DNA of 64,000 bases, from assembly GCF_050490315.1 (NCBI RefSeq), contig NZ_JBNPEO010000014.1, forward strand, positions 1-64,000, written 5' to 3'. A program made the translations under genes and the position numbers. A model generated the notes under the pieces. That model was not told the DNA's origin, made no database searches, and saw nothing but the letters and a program-made list of their open reading frames with translations. Below are positions 57,249 to 64,000 of this stretch, piece by piece. Numbering within the stretch: the first letter of the stretch is position 1; each line of letters opens with the position of its first letter. This DNA is from JBNPEO01 sp050490315 (GTDB taxonomy: Bacteria; Actinomycetota; Actinomycetes; Actinomycetales; Micrococcaceae).

Positions 57249-58625
57249 GTGTCTATCTCTCAACATGATTCCGTAGACGCGGGACGCAGCAGCGGAAACC
57301 GGACCCCTCCCCAAGATGTTGCGGCCGAGCAGTCTGTTCTTGGTGGCATGATGCTCTCTAAAGACGCTATTGCAGACGTTGTAGAGCTGGTTCGTGGTGT
57401 GGACTTCTACCGGCCAGCGCACGAGACCATTTACGAAGCCATTATTGATCTGTACGGCCGTGGCGAACCCGCAGATGCCGTGACCGTATCTGACGAGTTG
57501 ACCAAGCGTGGCGAGATCAACCGCATTGGCGGGCCAGCCTACCTTCACGAACTTATCCAAACGGTTCCTACGGCGGCCAACGCTGGCTACTACGCAGAGA
57601 TTGTGGCTGAACGTGCCGTGCTGCGCCGTTTGGTGAATGCGGGGACCAAAATTGTTCAACTTGGCTATGGGCAAGACGGCGAAGTTGAAGACTTGGTCAA
57701 TCAGGCCCAAGCTGAGGTCTACGCCGTTGCAGAACGCCGCACCGCAGAGGATTACGTAGCGCTCAAGGACGTTATGGAAGCCACTGTGGATGAAATTGAA
57801 GCCTCTGGGCACCGTGGTGAAGGAATCACCGGTGTACCCACTGGATTCTACGAACTTGATGACCTCACTCACGGCCTTCACCCCGGCCAGATGATCGTTA
57901 TTGCGGCCCGCCCAGCCGTTGGTAAGTCCACGTTTGCCTTGGACTTTGCGCGCTCGGCTGCCGTGAAAAACAACCTCGCCACAGTGTTCTTCTCCCTTGA
58001 AATGGGCCGGAATGAGATTGCCATGCGACTCCTCTCGGCAGAAGCCACGATTCCGCTGCAAGAACTCCGCAAGGGAACTGTCAAGGACGAGCAGTGGTCC
58101 AAGATCGCCACCACTATGGGCCGGATGAATGACGCTCCTCTCTTTATTGACGACAGCCCCAATATGTCCCTCATGGAGATCCGTGCCAAGTGCCGCAGGC
58201 TCAAGCAGCAGCATGATCTCAAGCTAGTGATCCTTGACTACCTCCAGCTCATGAGCTCCGGTAAAAAGGTGGAATCGCGTCAGCAAGAGGTCTCAGAGTT
58301 CTCCCGTGCGCTCAAGCTTCTGGCCAAAGAACTTCAAGTTCCCGTTATTGCCCTGTCTCAGCTGAACCGTGGTTCCGAGCAGCGCCAAGACAAACGCCCC
58401 ATGGTTTCTGACCTTCGTGAATCGGGTTCCATTGAGCAGGACGCAGACATGGTGATTCTGCTCCACCGTGAGGACGTTTACGACAAAGAGTCTGCGCGGG
58501 CTGGCGAGGCGGACATCCTGATTGCTAAGCACCGTAACGGCCCTACCAAGGACATTGTGGTCGCTTTCCAGGGCCATTACTCGCGGTTCGCCAACATGGC
58601 TGCGGATACCGGTGGCGGCTTCTAG
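57249..58625 (+). CDS. dnaB: Replicative DNA helicase
   Basis: A 458-residue hexameric helicase that unwinds DNA at the fork. The N-terminal primase-interaction domain (about 20-125: P-P-Q-D-V-A-A-E-Q-S-V-L-G-G-M) is followed by the RecA-like domain with Walker A R-P-A-V-G-K-S-T (221-228), V-I-L-D-Y-L-Q-L-M (Walker B), and the R-E-S-G-S-I-E-Q-D-A-D-M-V arginine-finger region. GTG 57249 is the likely start. No intein interrupts it. DnaA-box-like sites lie upstream. Confidence 0.97.
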   Translation: MSISQHDSVDAGRSSGNRTPPQDVAAEQSVLGGMMLSKDAIADVVELVRGVDFYRPAHETIYEAIIDLYGRGEPADAVTVSDELTKRGEINRIGGPAYLHELIQTVPTAANAGYYAEIVAERAVLRRLVNAGTKIVQLGYGQDGEVEDLVNQAQAEVYAVAERRTAEDYVALKDVMEATVDEIEASGHRGEGITGVPTGFYELDDLTHGLHPGQMIVIAARPAVGKSTFALDFARSAAVKNNLATVFFSLEMGRNEIAMRLLSAEATIPLQELRKGTVKDEQWSKIATTMGRMNDAPLFIDDSPNMSLMEIRAKCRRLKQQHDLKLVILDYLQLMSSGKKVESRQQEVSEFSRALKLLAKELQVPVIALSQLNRGSEQRQDKRPMVSDLRESGSIEQDADMVILLHREDVYDKESARAGEADILIAKHRNGPTKDIVVAFQGHYSRFANMAADTGGGF

Positions 58626-58627
58626 CG

Positions 58628-59302
58628 CTATCTGACCCCTAAGTTTTTAAGGCTAGGCAAGCGGGGGGCGCTGTTCCGTGCGGCAATGCTGGCTTGCTCT
58701 ACTTGGGCGGCCATTTGGGAGTGGCCGCACGTTTGAAGCCCTGCTATGACACCGTGGACGTCAGCCTCGGGCCGGTTTTGGCTGAGCTTTGTTTTGGCGT
58801 CAATTCTGGTGATGATGAGCTCAACTCCCACGATGGCCTTGAGTTGGCCGAGGATGTATTTATCCGGTGCGTCGTCCACTGTCCAGGGAGGCTCCCGCTC
58901 GGATTCATTGAGGTTGGTCAGAGCACGGACGTGCGCACCGAGCCAGGCCGGGTCATCGTGGATGGTGAGTGTGCCGTACACGTGGGCTGTTGTGTAGTTC
59001 CAGGTGGGCACAACGCGTCCATGCTCGGCCTTGGCGGCGTACCAGGAGGGCGAGATGTATGCGTCGGGTCCCTGGATGATGGCCATCGATTCACCGATTG
59101 CAGGTTCTGACCATTGGATGTTGTTTCGGGCCAAATGAGTATGCAGTGCTCCCAGTTCACCTACGGTGGGGTCGTAAACAAACGGCAGCAGCGTGGCGAG
59201 CATGCCTTGCCCCGTCATGGTAACCAGGTTGGCAGCGGATGGTCCGGTGAGGAGCTCCTGTATTGCGGAAGGGCTGGCGGCGAAGTGTTCCGGGGTGTAC
59301 AC
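58628..59302 (-). CDS. PaiB-like FMN-binding transcriptional regulator
   Basis: A 224-residue protein of the FMN_bind_2/PaiB family. The GTG at 59302 gives the standard start (V-)Y-T-P-E-H-F-A. Typical blocks are L-L-P-F-V-Y-D-P, G-A-L-H-T-H-L-A-R-N-N-I-Q-W, I-S-P-S-W-Y-A-A-K, V-P-T-W-N-Y-T-T-A-H-V-Y-G and the C-terminal K-L-S-Q-N-R-P. A stop-to-stop gap of two bases separates it from convergent dnaB. In related genomes it accompanies MocR regulators and EamA transporters, both found just upstream, one of them decayed. Confidence 0.9.
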   Translation of the reverse strand: MYTPEHFAASPSAIQELLTGPSAANLVTMTGQGMLATLLPFVYDPTVGELGALHTHLARNNIQWSEPAIGESMAIIQGPDAYISPSWYAAKAEHGRVVPTWNYTTAHVYGTLTIHDDPAWLGAHVRALTNLNESEREPPWTVDDAPDKYILGQLKAIVGVELIITRIDAKTKLSQNRPEADVHGVIAGLQTCGHSQMAAQVEQASIAARNSAPRLPSLKNLGVR

Positions 59303-59334
59303 GATGGGTGTTCCTTTCGTGGTGATTCGTGCGG

Positions 59335-59510
59335 TCAGCTGCTTGGCAGCGGGCGGGCTGGGTTGAGTCTGACGCGTACGGCGAACCCTGCACAAAGGAC
59401 GACGGCGAGTCCACCCAGGGTGGTGGCCCAGCCTAGGGTTTCGCCGAGCAGGAGCCGGGCCCAGAGAATGCTGCTACTCCGAGGAGCCCCCGCCACAGGC
59501 CGGTCGGTGC
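59335..59510 (-). pseudogene. C-terminal remnant of an EamA-family (DMT) transporter
   Basis: The minus strand reads L-W-A-R-L-L-L-G-E-T-L-G-W-A-T-T-L-G-G-L-A-V-V-L-C-A-G-F-A-V-R, then a short tail and stop at 59335. This is the last helix pair of an EamA transporter (W-x-x-L-L-G-E pattern). The preceding nine helices are gone. The remnant fills the space between the PaiB-like gene and the divergent MocR gene, where an intact transporter would be expected. Confidence 0.75.
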
Positions 59511-59562
59511 GCTCATTGGTATCGGTGGGCGACTGATGACAGTAGCGCTATCATTGGTACTC
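59509..59562 (+). promoter_or_regulatory. Direct repeat upstream of the MocR-type regulator
   Basis: GCGCTCATTGGTATC (59509-59523) and GCGCTATCATTGGTACTC (59545-59562) share GCGCT and CATTGGTA. The CATTGGTA copies are 38 bp apart and reach to the ATG. MocR/PdxR regulators often bind direct repeats in their own promoter, so autoregulation is likely. Confidence 0.45.
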
Positions 59563-60975
59563 ATGAACAACGATAGCAGTTCTCGCATTGTGGCAAGGCT
59601 GAAGGAGCGGATCAACACGTCTCCGCCGGGTGCGCGGCTGCCGTCGACCAGGGCGCTGGTTGCCGAGTTTGCGGCGAGCCCTGTCACGGTTCAGAAGGCC
59701 CTGCAAGCCCTCAAGATGCAAGGATTGGTGGAGGGCCGACCAGGTGTGGGGACTTTTGTGCGGGCGGCGCGCACCGCCCGGCCCTCGGACTATGGGTGGC
59801 AGAGTGCAGCCCTAGGCTCGCCCCAGACGCTGGTGCCGTCGGCTTCCGCCACGATGCGCACCGTCCCCAACGACGCCATTTCCTTTCACTCCGGCTATCC
59901 GGACCGGGAACTGTTGGCCGAACGCCTGGTCCAAGCCGCTCTGGCCCGTGCCGCTCGGGGCGAAACAGCGCTGTCCCGCCCGCCCGTCGCAGGCCTGCCG
60001 GACCTTCAATCGTGGTTCGCCCGCGAACTCGGTGAAACCACGCCTGCCGGAATCAACCCGCCCACACCTAGTGACGTGATCGTGCTACCCGGTAGCCAGA
60101 GCGGGCTGAGTTCCATCTTCGGCGCCCTGGTAGGGAACGGACAGCCTTTGCTGATTGAATCACCCACCTATTGGGGCGCCATCCTAGCCGCACGGAACGC
60201 CGACGTCCGGCTTGTCCCCGTGCCCAGCGGACCCGAGGGCCCCGACCCTTCGGAGTTGGCGAGGGCCTTTGAAGAAACCGGTGCGCGCATGTTTTACGCA
60301 CAACCCCATTACGCCAATCCGACCGGGGCCCAATGGTCAGGGGAACGCGGCGAGGAAGTGTTGGAAGTGGTTCGCGATCATGGTGCGTTCCTGGTGGAGG
60401 ACGACTGGGCCCACGACTTCGGCATCGACACCACACCCGTCCCCATTGCGGCGCGCGACGACTCCGGCCACGTCATTTACATCCGCTCCCTTACCAAAAG
60501 CGTCTCACCGGCCATTCGCGTCGCCGCAGTCATTGCCCGCGGCCCGGCGCGTGAACGCATCCTTGCTGACAGGGGCGCGGAAACCATGTACGTCAGCGGC
60601 CTCCTCCAGGCCGCAGCACTCGACGTGGTCACACAGCCAGGCTGGCAGACCCACCTGCGCAGCCTCCGTCACCAACTTCAATCACGCCGAGACCTGCTGG
60701 TCGCCAGCATTCGGGAACACGCGCCACAGGTCCACATCGAGAACATCCCGAAGGGTGGACTTCACCTCTGGCTGCGCCTGCCCGATGGCACAAATCTCGA
60801 CAAGCTGATGCGCGACTGTGAGAACGATGGCGTCATCCTCGCCGGCGGCAACGAATGGTTCCCCGCCGAACCAGCCGGACCCTTTATCCGGCTCAACTAC
60901 TCGGGACCAAACCCGGGCGCGTACCATCAAGGCGCCCGGATCCTCGGCCGGGCTCTAAAACATAGCTATCAATAA
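59563..60975 (+). CDS. MocR-type regulator (GntR winged helix fused to PLP aminotransferase-like domain)
   Basis: A 470-residue protein. Residues about 1-70 are a GntR DNA-binding domain (L-P-S-T-R-A-L-V-A-E-F). From about 105 on there is a fold-type I aminotransferase domain, with P-Y-substrate block H-Y-A-N-P-T-G and the PLP lysine Lys312 in S-L-T-K-S. ATG 59563 is used because the longer frame from 59536 adds residues foreign to the family. Such regulators sense PLP or an amine and control nearby transport or PLP genes; the divergent eamA-like gene was probably the target. Confidence 0.92.
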   Translation: MNNDSSSRIVARLKERINTSPPGARLPSTRALVAEFAASPVTVQKALQALKMQGLVEGRPGVGTFVRAARTARPSDYGWQSAALGSPQTLVPSASATMRTVPNDAISFHSGYPDRELLAERLVQAALARAARGETALSRPPVAGLPDLQSWFARELGETTPAGINPPTPSDVIVLPGSQSGLSSIFGALVGNGQPLLIESPTYWGAILAARNADVRLVPVPSGPEGPDPSELARAFEETGARMFYAQPHYANPTGAQWSGERGEEVLEVVRDHGAFLVEDDWAHDFGIDTTPVPIAARDDSGHVIYIRSLTKSVSPAIRVAAVIARGPARERILADRGAETMYVSGLLQAAALDVVTQPGWQTHLRSLRHQLQSRRDLLVASIREHAPQVHIENIPKGGLHLWLRLPDGTNLDKLMRDCENDGVILAGGNEWFPAEPAGPFIRLNYSGPNPGAYHQGARILGRALKHSYQ

Positions 60976-61048
60976 CCGGCTAGTTCATAGAAATGACTCA
61001 AGTCCCAAAGGTTAATGCCACGAAAACGAGCCCCATGAAAACTAAGTC

Positions 61049-62389
61049 ATGACCTCTAAGTCATCGAACGCCGGTGAGATTCTGCGCTTAGCGGTCCCTG
61101 CGTTTGTAGCCTTGATTGCCGAGCCACTGTTTCTGCTTGCGGACTCGGCCATTGTTGGTCATCTTGGCGTGGAACAACTGGCTGGGCTGGGTTTGGCCAC
61201 TACCGTGCTCCACACGGTTGTGGGTCTTATGGTGTTTTTGGCCTACTCCACCACCCCTGCCGTGGCCCGCGCACTCGGCGCCGGTGACGCTGCTAAGGCT
61301 CTGTCCTCTGGACGCGACGGCGTGTGGTTGGCTTTTGGGCTGGGTGTGGTCCTGGCCGTAGCAGGGTTTTTTATGGCGCCCCAGATGGTGGGTCTTTTGG
61401 GTGCCGCTGAGGGCTCCGCCGTACACGGTTTTGCCGTGGACTACTTACGCTGGTCCATGCCCGGGCTGGTGGCCATGTTGCTCGTTTTTGCCGGAACAGG
61501 GGTGTTGCGTGGTCTCCAGGACACCCGTACTCCGTTGGTGGTGGCCACGGCCGGGTTTACTTTGAACATTGTGCTCAACTGGTTTTTTGTATACGGCTTG
61601 GGCCTCTCTGTGGCGGGCTCGGCGGCGGGTACGAGTATTGCGCAGTGGGTTATGGCGGCCGTGTATTTGGGAATCGTGTTTCGCCGAACCCGCTCCCATA
61701 ACGTAAGTGTTTTCCCTAGCTTTCGCGGTGTCCTGAGTATGGGCAAGGTGGGTTCTTGGTTGATGTTGCGTACCGCGAGTATGCGCTTGGCCATGCTGGT
61801 GACGGTGATGGTGGCAGCCGCTCAGGGCTCAGTGAATCTAGCTGCTCATCAACTTGCCGCCACGGTTTTTAGCTTCTTTGCCTTTGCGCTCGATGCCTTG
61901 GCAATTGCGGCGCAGGCCCTCATTGGCAAAGAACTTGGCGCTGGGAACGCCGGCAGGGCCAAGGCGCTTACTGGGACTATGGTTCGCTGGGGGCTGGGCT
62001 TTGGCGTGATTACCGGCGCCCTTTTGGCAATTGCCGCACCGTGGGCTGGCTGGGTGTTTAGCAATGATGCCTCAGTTCATACTGCACTGACCCCCGCCCT
62101 TTTGGTGATGGCTATTGGCCAGCCGATTGCCGGGTTGGTTTTTGTTTTGGATGGGGTGCTCATCGGTGCCGGCGACGCAAAGTATCTGGCGATTGCTGGC
62201 GTAGTGAACGTGCTTATTTATGCGCCGTTGCTGATTGCTGTTGCCTTCCTGATGCCCGCTGCACCGTCTGGCCCGGCGTGGTTGGGGTGGTTGTGGGCTG
62301 CTTTCGCATTGGGTTACATGTGTGCGCGGGCTCTGACTTTGGGTCTGCGAGCCAGTGGCGGCAAGTGGATGGTGACTGGGGCTAGATGA
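61049..62389 (+). CDS. MATE-family efflux transporter (DinF-like)
   Basis: A 446-residue, 12-helix MATE protein. Helices 1 and 2 show P-L-F-L-L-A-D-S-A-I-V-G-H-L-G, and the second half repeats it as D-A-L-A-I-A-A-Q-A-L-I-G-K-E-L-G. These are the hallmarks of the DinF branch. It exports drugs or metabolites in exchange for H+ or Na+. It stands alone downstream of the MocR gene with its own short leader. Confidence 0.93.
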   Translation: MTSKSSNAGEILRLAVPAFVALIAEPLFLLADSAIVGHLGVEQLAGLGLATTVLHTVVGLMVFLAYSTTPAVARALGAGDAAKALSSGRDGVWLAFGLGVVLAVAGFFMAPQMVGLLGAAEGSAVHGFAVDYLRWSMPGLVAMLLVFAGTGVLRGLQDTRTPLVVATAGFTLNIVLNWFFVYGLGLSVAGSAAGTSIAQWVMAAVYLGIVFRRTRSHNVSVFPSFRGVLSMGKVGSWLMLRTASMRLAMLVTVMVAAAQGSVNLAAHQLAATVFSFFAFALDALAIAAQALIGKELGAGNAGRAKALTGTMVRWGLGFGVITGALLAIAAPWAGWVFSNDASVHTALTPALLVMAIGQPIAGLVFVLDGVLIGAGDAKYLAIAGVVNVLIYAPLLIAVAFLMPAAPSGPAWLGWLWAAFALGYMCARALTLGLRASGGKWMVTGAR

Positions 62390-62474
62390 ACCGCCAGCCC
62401 AACAAGAGCCAGGCGAACAATGGCCGACTGCCTACTTGGACGGAGTCCTCAGCCGGGCACACTAAACTGTTCGG

Positions 62475-63056
62475 GTGACTTCCGCTTCAGCATCCTCCAC
62501 CGTTCCCGCGCACCGTCCAGTGTGGCAACCCCTGTTGGTGCGCGCAGTGATTGCGCTTGCCTTCGGTGCCGTGACTGTTTTCTGGGCCTCGCCCTCGGTG
62601 CAAGTGTTGGCTGTTTCCTCGGGCTTGTATCTGCTGGCGAACGCGGCAGTTTTTGTGTGGCAGCGCAAGGTCGATCCAACCCCCAAAACGCGGCTGCCGT
62701 TGCTGATTGCCGCCGTGGTCAGTGCACTGGCTGGTGTTGTGGCGTTTGTGTCAATGTCCGACGCCGGAACCACAGCGGCGCTGTCCGTGGCCCTAGGGGT
62801 GACTGGCGTCGTCGAACTTTTGTTCTGGTTCTGGCTCCGGGGTGCTTCGCCTCTGGCGCGTGACTGGATTGTCTCCGGCTTTGTGGGTGTGGGAACCGCG
62901 GCGGCTCTGCCGTTCTTCACCTATTTGGGCGCGCATGCGCTGCTGGGGGTGACCGGTGGAGCTGCCATTATCTCCGGCGTGTTGTGGATTTTGTCTGGGC
63001 TTAGCGCACGGCATGATGCTCGGATCGGCGCGGCTGGGCCAAAGGCCGTAAACTAG
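62475..63056 (+). CDS. Membrane protein of unknown function (six-helix, HdeD/DUF308-like)
   Basis: A 193-residue protein with six closely packed hydrophobic helices and short loops, starting with GTG at 62475. The repeated pattern of helix pairs with G and A residues resembles the HdeD/DUF308 family of small integral membrane proteins. The match is loose. Similar proteins commonly lie between dnaB and the following small genes in Arthrobacter-type genomes (general impression). Confidence 0.65.
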   Translation: MTSASASSTVPAHRPVWQPLLVRAVIALAFGAVTVFWASPSVQVLAVSSGLYLLANAAVFVWQRKVDPTPKTRLPLLIAAVVSALAGVVAFVSMSDAGTTAALSVALGVTGVVELLFWFWLRGASPLARDWIVSGFVGVGTAAALPFFTYLGAHALLGVTGGAAIISGVLWILSGLSARHDARIGAAGPKAVN

Positions 63057-63158
63057 GGATACCGCTTCTACTTTCTGTAGAAGGAGTGTGCGCTCGGGAC
63101 TGCCGCGCGTCAAAAGATCACCGGCCGCCCGTGGTGGCGTGCCGAGGGGAGGAAAACC

Positions 63159-63452
63159 GTGGCACAGCAGCAAACGGGAGAGCCGCGCAAGACCCGAGGC
63201 TCAATCAAAGGACCGCTGATGTTCTCCGCATTTTTTGGTCTGCTGGCCTTCTTCGCCGTATTGATCTTCGCTTCCGGCGGTAGCAGCAAAACCCCTCGCT
63301 TTGACCTCGCGTTCACGGGCGGCGGCATCGCTTTTATTGTGACCTTGGTGGTGGCGGCGATGCTGGCGCTGAGCTACAAGGAAAACGCCGAGCACCTAGG
63401 TAAGGGCTCAGGCGTGAATCTGAGCAGCAAGAACTCCGGCCCGCACAGCTAA
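63159..63452 (+). CDS. Small two-helix membrane protein
   Basis: A 97-residue protein with a basic N-terminus and two membrane helices (about 20-42 and 51-69), then a short tail. The GTG at 63159 has GGGAGG eight bases upstream, so translation is well supported. No family is recognised. It lies 25 bases upstream of a very short ORF and then the cytochrome-b-like gene, likely in one transcript. Confidence 0.72.
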   Translation: MAQQQTGEPRKTRGSIKGPLMFSAFFGLLAFFAVLIFASGGSSKTPRFDLAFTGGGIAFIVTLVVAAMLALSYKENAEHLGKGSGVNLSSKNSGPHS

Positions 63453-63476
63453 ATTCGTCTCTAAAAGGTACGCTCT

Positions 63477-63551
63477 GTGACGGGTGACATCATTCCTCCC
63501 ACTGACCCGGATAAACTGGGCCACAAGAACGGCCACAACTGGGCCGCCTAA
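63477..63551 (+). CDS. 24-codon small ORF
   Basis: GTG at 63477 with AAAAGG eight bases upstream opens a frame of 24 codons ending in TAA at 63549-63551. The predicted peptide is polar with P-P-T-D-P-D-K-L-G-H-K-N-G-H-N-W. It is located tightly between two membrane-protein genes. Whether it is a functional small protein or a leader is open. Confidence 0.4.
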   Translation: MTGDIIPPTDPDKLGHKNGHNWAA

Positions 63552-63575
63552 CACTTGCGCGAGGTATGTAGCCGA

Positions 63576-64000
63576 ATGTCCACAGTGAAGAAGTCCTCCG
63601 GCACCACCGGGAACCAAAGCAAGCGGATTAAGGTTGCCGCGATTGTTGTTGCGGCGGTGGTGGTTGTGGTCCTCCTAGCAATGTGGATTCGCTCCACCAC
63701 CTTTGGCCAAGACTTCATCCAACAATTCCCCGGACATTCGGAACTACCTGCTGGAACTCCGGACGGCTTGCCCGCATGGTTGGGCTGGCAACACTTCCTC
63801 AACGCCTTTTTGCTAGTTCTGATCATCCGTTCCGGCATTCAAGTTCGGACCACCACTCGTCCGGCCGCGTATTGGACCCGCAACAATAAAGGCCTGACTA
63901 GGACCAAAAACGCACCAACCAAAATTAGCTTGGAACTATGGTTCCACTTGAGCTTGGATGTGCTGTGGGTACTCAACGGCCTGGTGTTTGCTGTGCTGAT
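63576..64000 (+). CDS. Cytochrome b/b6-like (formate-dehydrogenase-gamma-type) membrane protein, cut by the window end
   Basis: The frame opens at ATG 63576 and runs to the end of the window, 141 codons so far. A basic start is followed by a membrane helix (about 18-37), a loop, a second helix (W-L-G-W-Q-H-F-L-N-A-F-L-L-V-L-I-I-R-S-G) and a third beginning W-F-H-L-S-L-D-V-L-W-V-L-N-G. Histidines in the helix starts (W-Q-H-F, W-F-H-L) and R-S-G-I-Q fit heme-b-binding cytochromes of the Ni/Fe-hydrogenase/formate-dehydrogenase type. Assignment is tentative because the end is missing. Confidence 0.6.
   Translation, partial: MSTVKKSSGTTGNQSKRIKVAAIVVAAVVVVVLLAMWIRSTTFGQDFIQQFPGHSELPAGTPDGLPAWLGWQHFLNAFLLVLIIRSGIQVRTTTRPAAYWTRNNKGLTRTKNAPTKISLELWFHLSLDVLWVLNGLVFAVL

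Overview
The window looks like chromosome from a high-G+C actinobacterium of the Micrococcaceae, most likely Arthrobacter or a close relative. This is an inference from protein sequence style, an Asp23/ECF-sigma cluster, and the rpsF-ssb-rpsR-rplI-dnaB order; no rRNA gene is present to settle it. It falls into two parts. Bases 1 to about 31,050 are a G+C-richer accessory region with transposon debris at both ends and in the middle. From about 31,055 to the end lies ordinary core chromosome with lower G+C and different codon use. The joint is sharp: the end of an ISL3-family element abuts the 3' part of a large secreted carbohydrate-active protein whose 5' part is missing.

Accessory region, left part (1-18.6 kb). 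After IS3 and resolvase remnants and an lgt gene comes a gene cluster that appears to be one cell-envelope system. It holds a tandem bulb-lectin protein with a translationally coupled small gene; a three-gene ABC-2 exporter operon with a membrane-anchored accessory protein; a membrane-anchored esterase (frameshifted); two small exported proteins; a histidine kinase and an OmpR-type response regulator; a PAP2 phosphatase; a rhomboid-like/DUF2156 aminoacyl-phosphatidylglycerol synthase fusion; a lipoprotein phosphoesterase; and a DedA protein (frameshifted). Five promoters in this cluster carry the same sense-strand motif, CTCAG or a close variant, usually repeated at exactly 11 bp. This is the spacing expected for an OmpR-type regulator, so the cluster may be a single local regulon.

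Accessory region, right part (18.6-31 kb). This holds metal and oxyanion resistance modules: two ChrB-N-terminal-like genes, an MFS exporter with an ArsR sensor carrying the D-x-H-x10-H-x2-H (alpha-5) metal site, a second MFS exporter with a YnfA-type protein, a CmtR-like Cd/Pb sensor with a CDF exporter, and a copper-type operon (DUF6153, DUF305, beta-propeller lipoprotein) behind a CsoR-like operator and a copA remnant. An intact serine resolvase (20.5-21.1 kb) and two decayed ones (0.4-0.8 and 29.6-30.1 kb) each lie next to copies of one GTGCAG-type repeat, arrayed with a period of about 31 bp.

Core region (31-64 kb). In order: a MecA_N-type penicillin-binding lipoprotein; an eight-gene Asp23/Gls24 envelope-stress operon with an ECF sigma factor that carries an in-frame stop; an ABC-F protein; an MFS transporter; an ABC transporter plus NarL-type two-component operon; amino-acid and NCS1 permeases; an M18 aminopeptidase; rpsF-ssb-rpsR-rplI; dnaB preceded by a cluster of DnaA-box-like sites; a PaiB-like gene, an eamA remnant and a divergent MocR regulator; a MATE exporter; small membrane proteins; and a cytochrome-b-like protein cut by the window end. 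Two families of hairpin repeats lie between core genes. No tRNA, rRNA, CRISPR array or complete prophage was seen.
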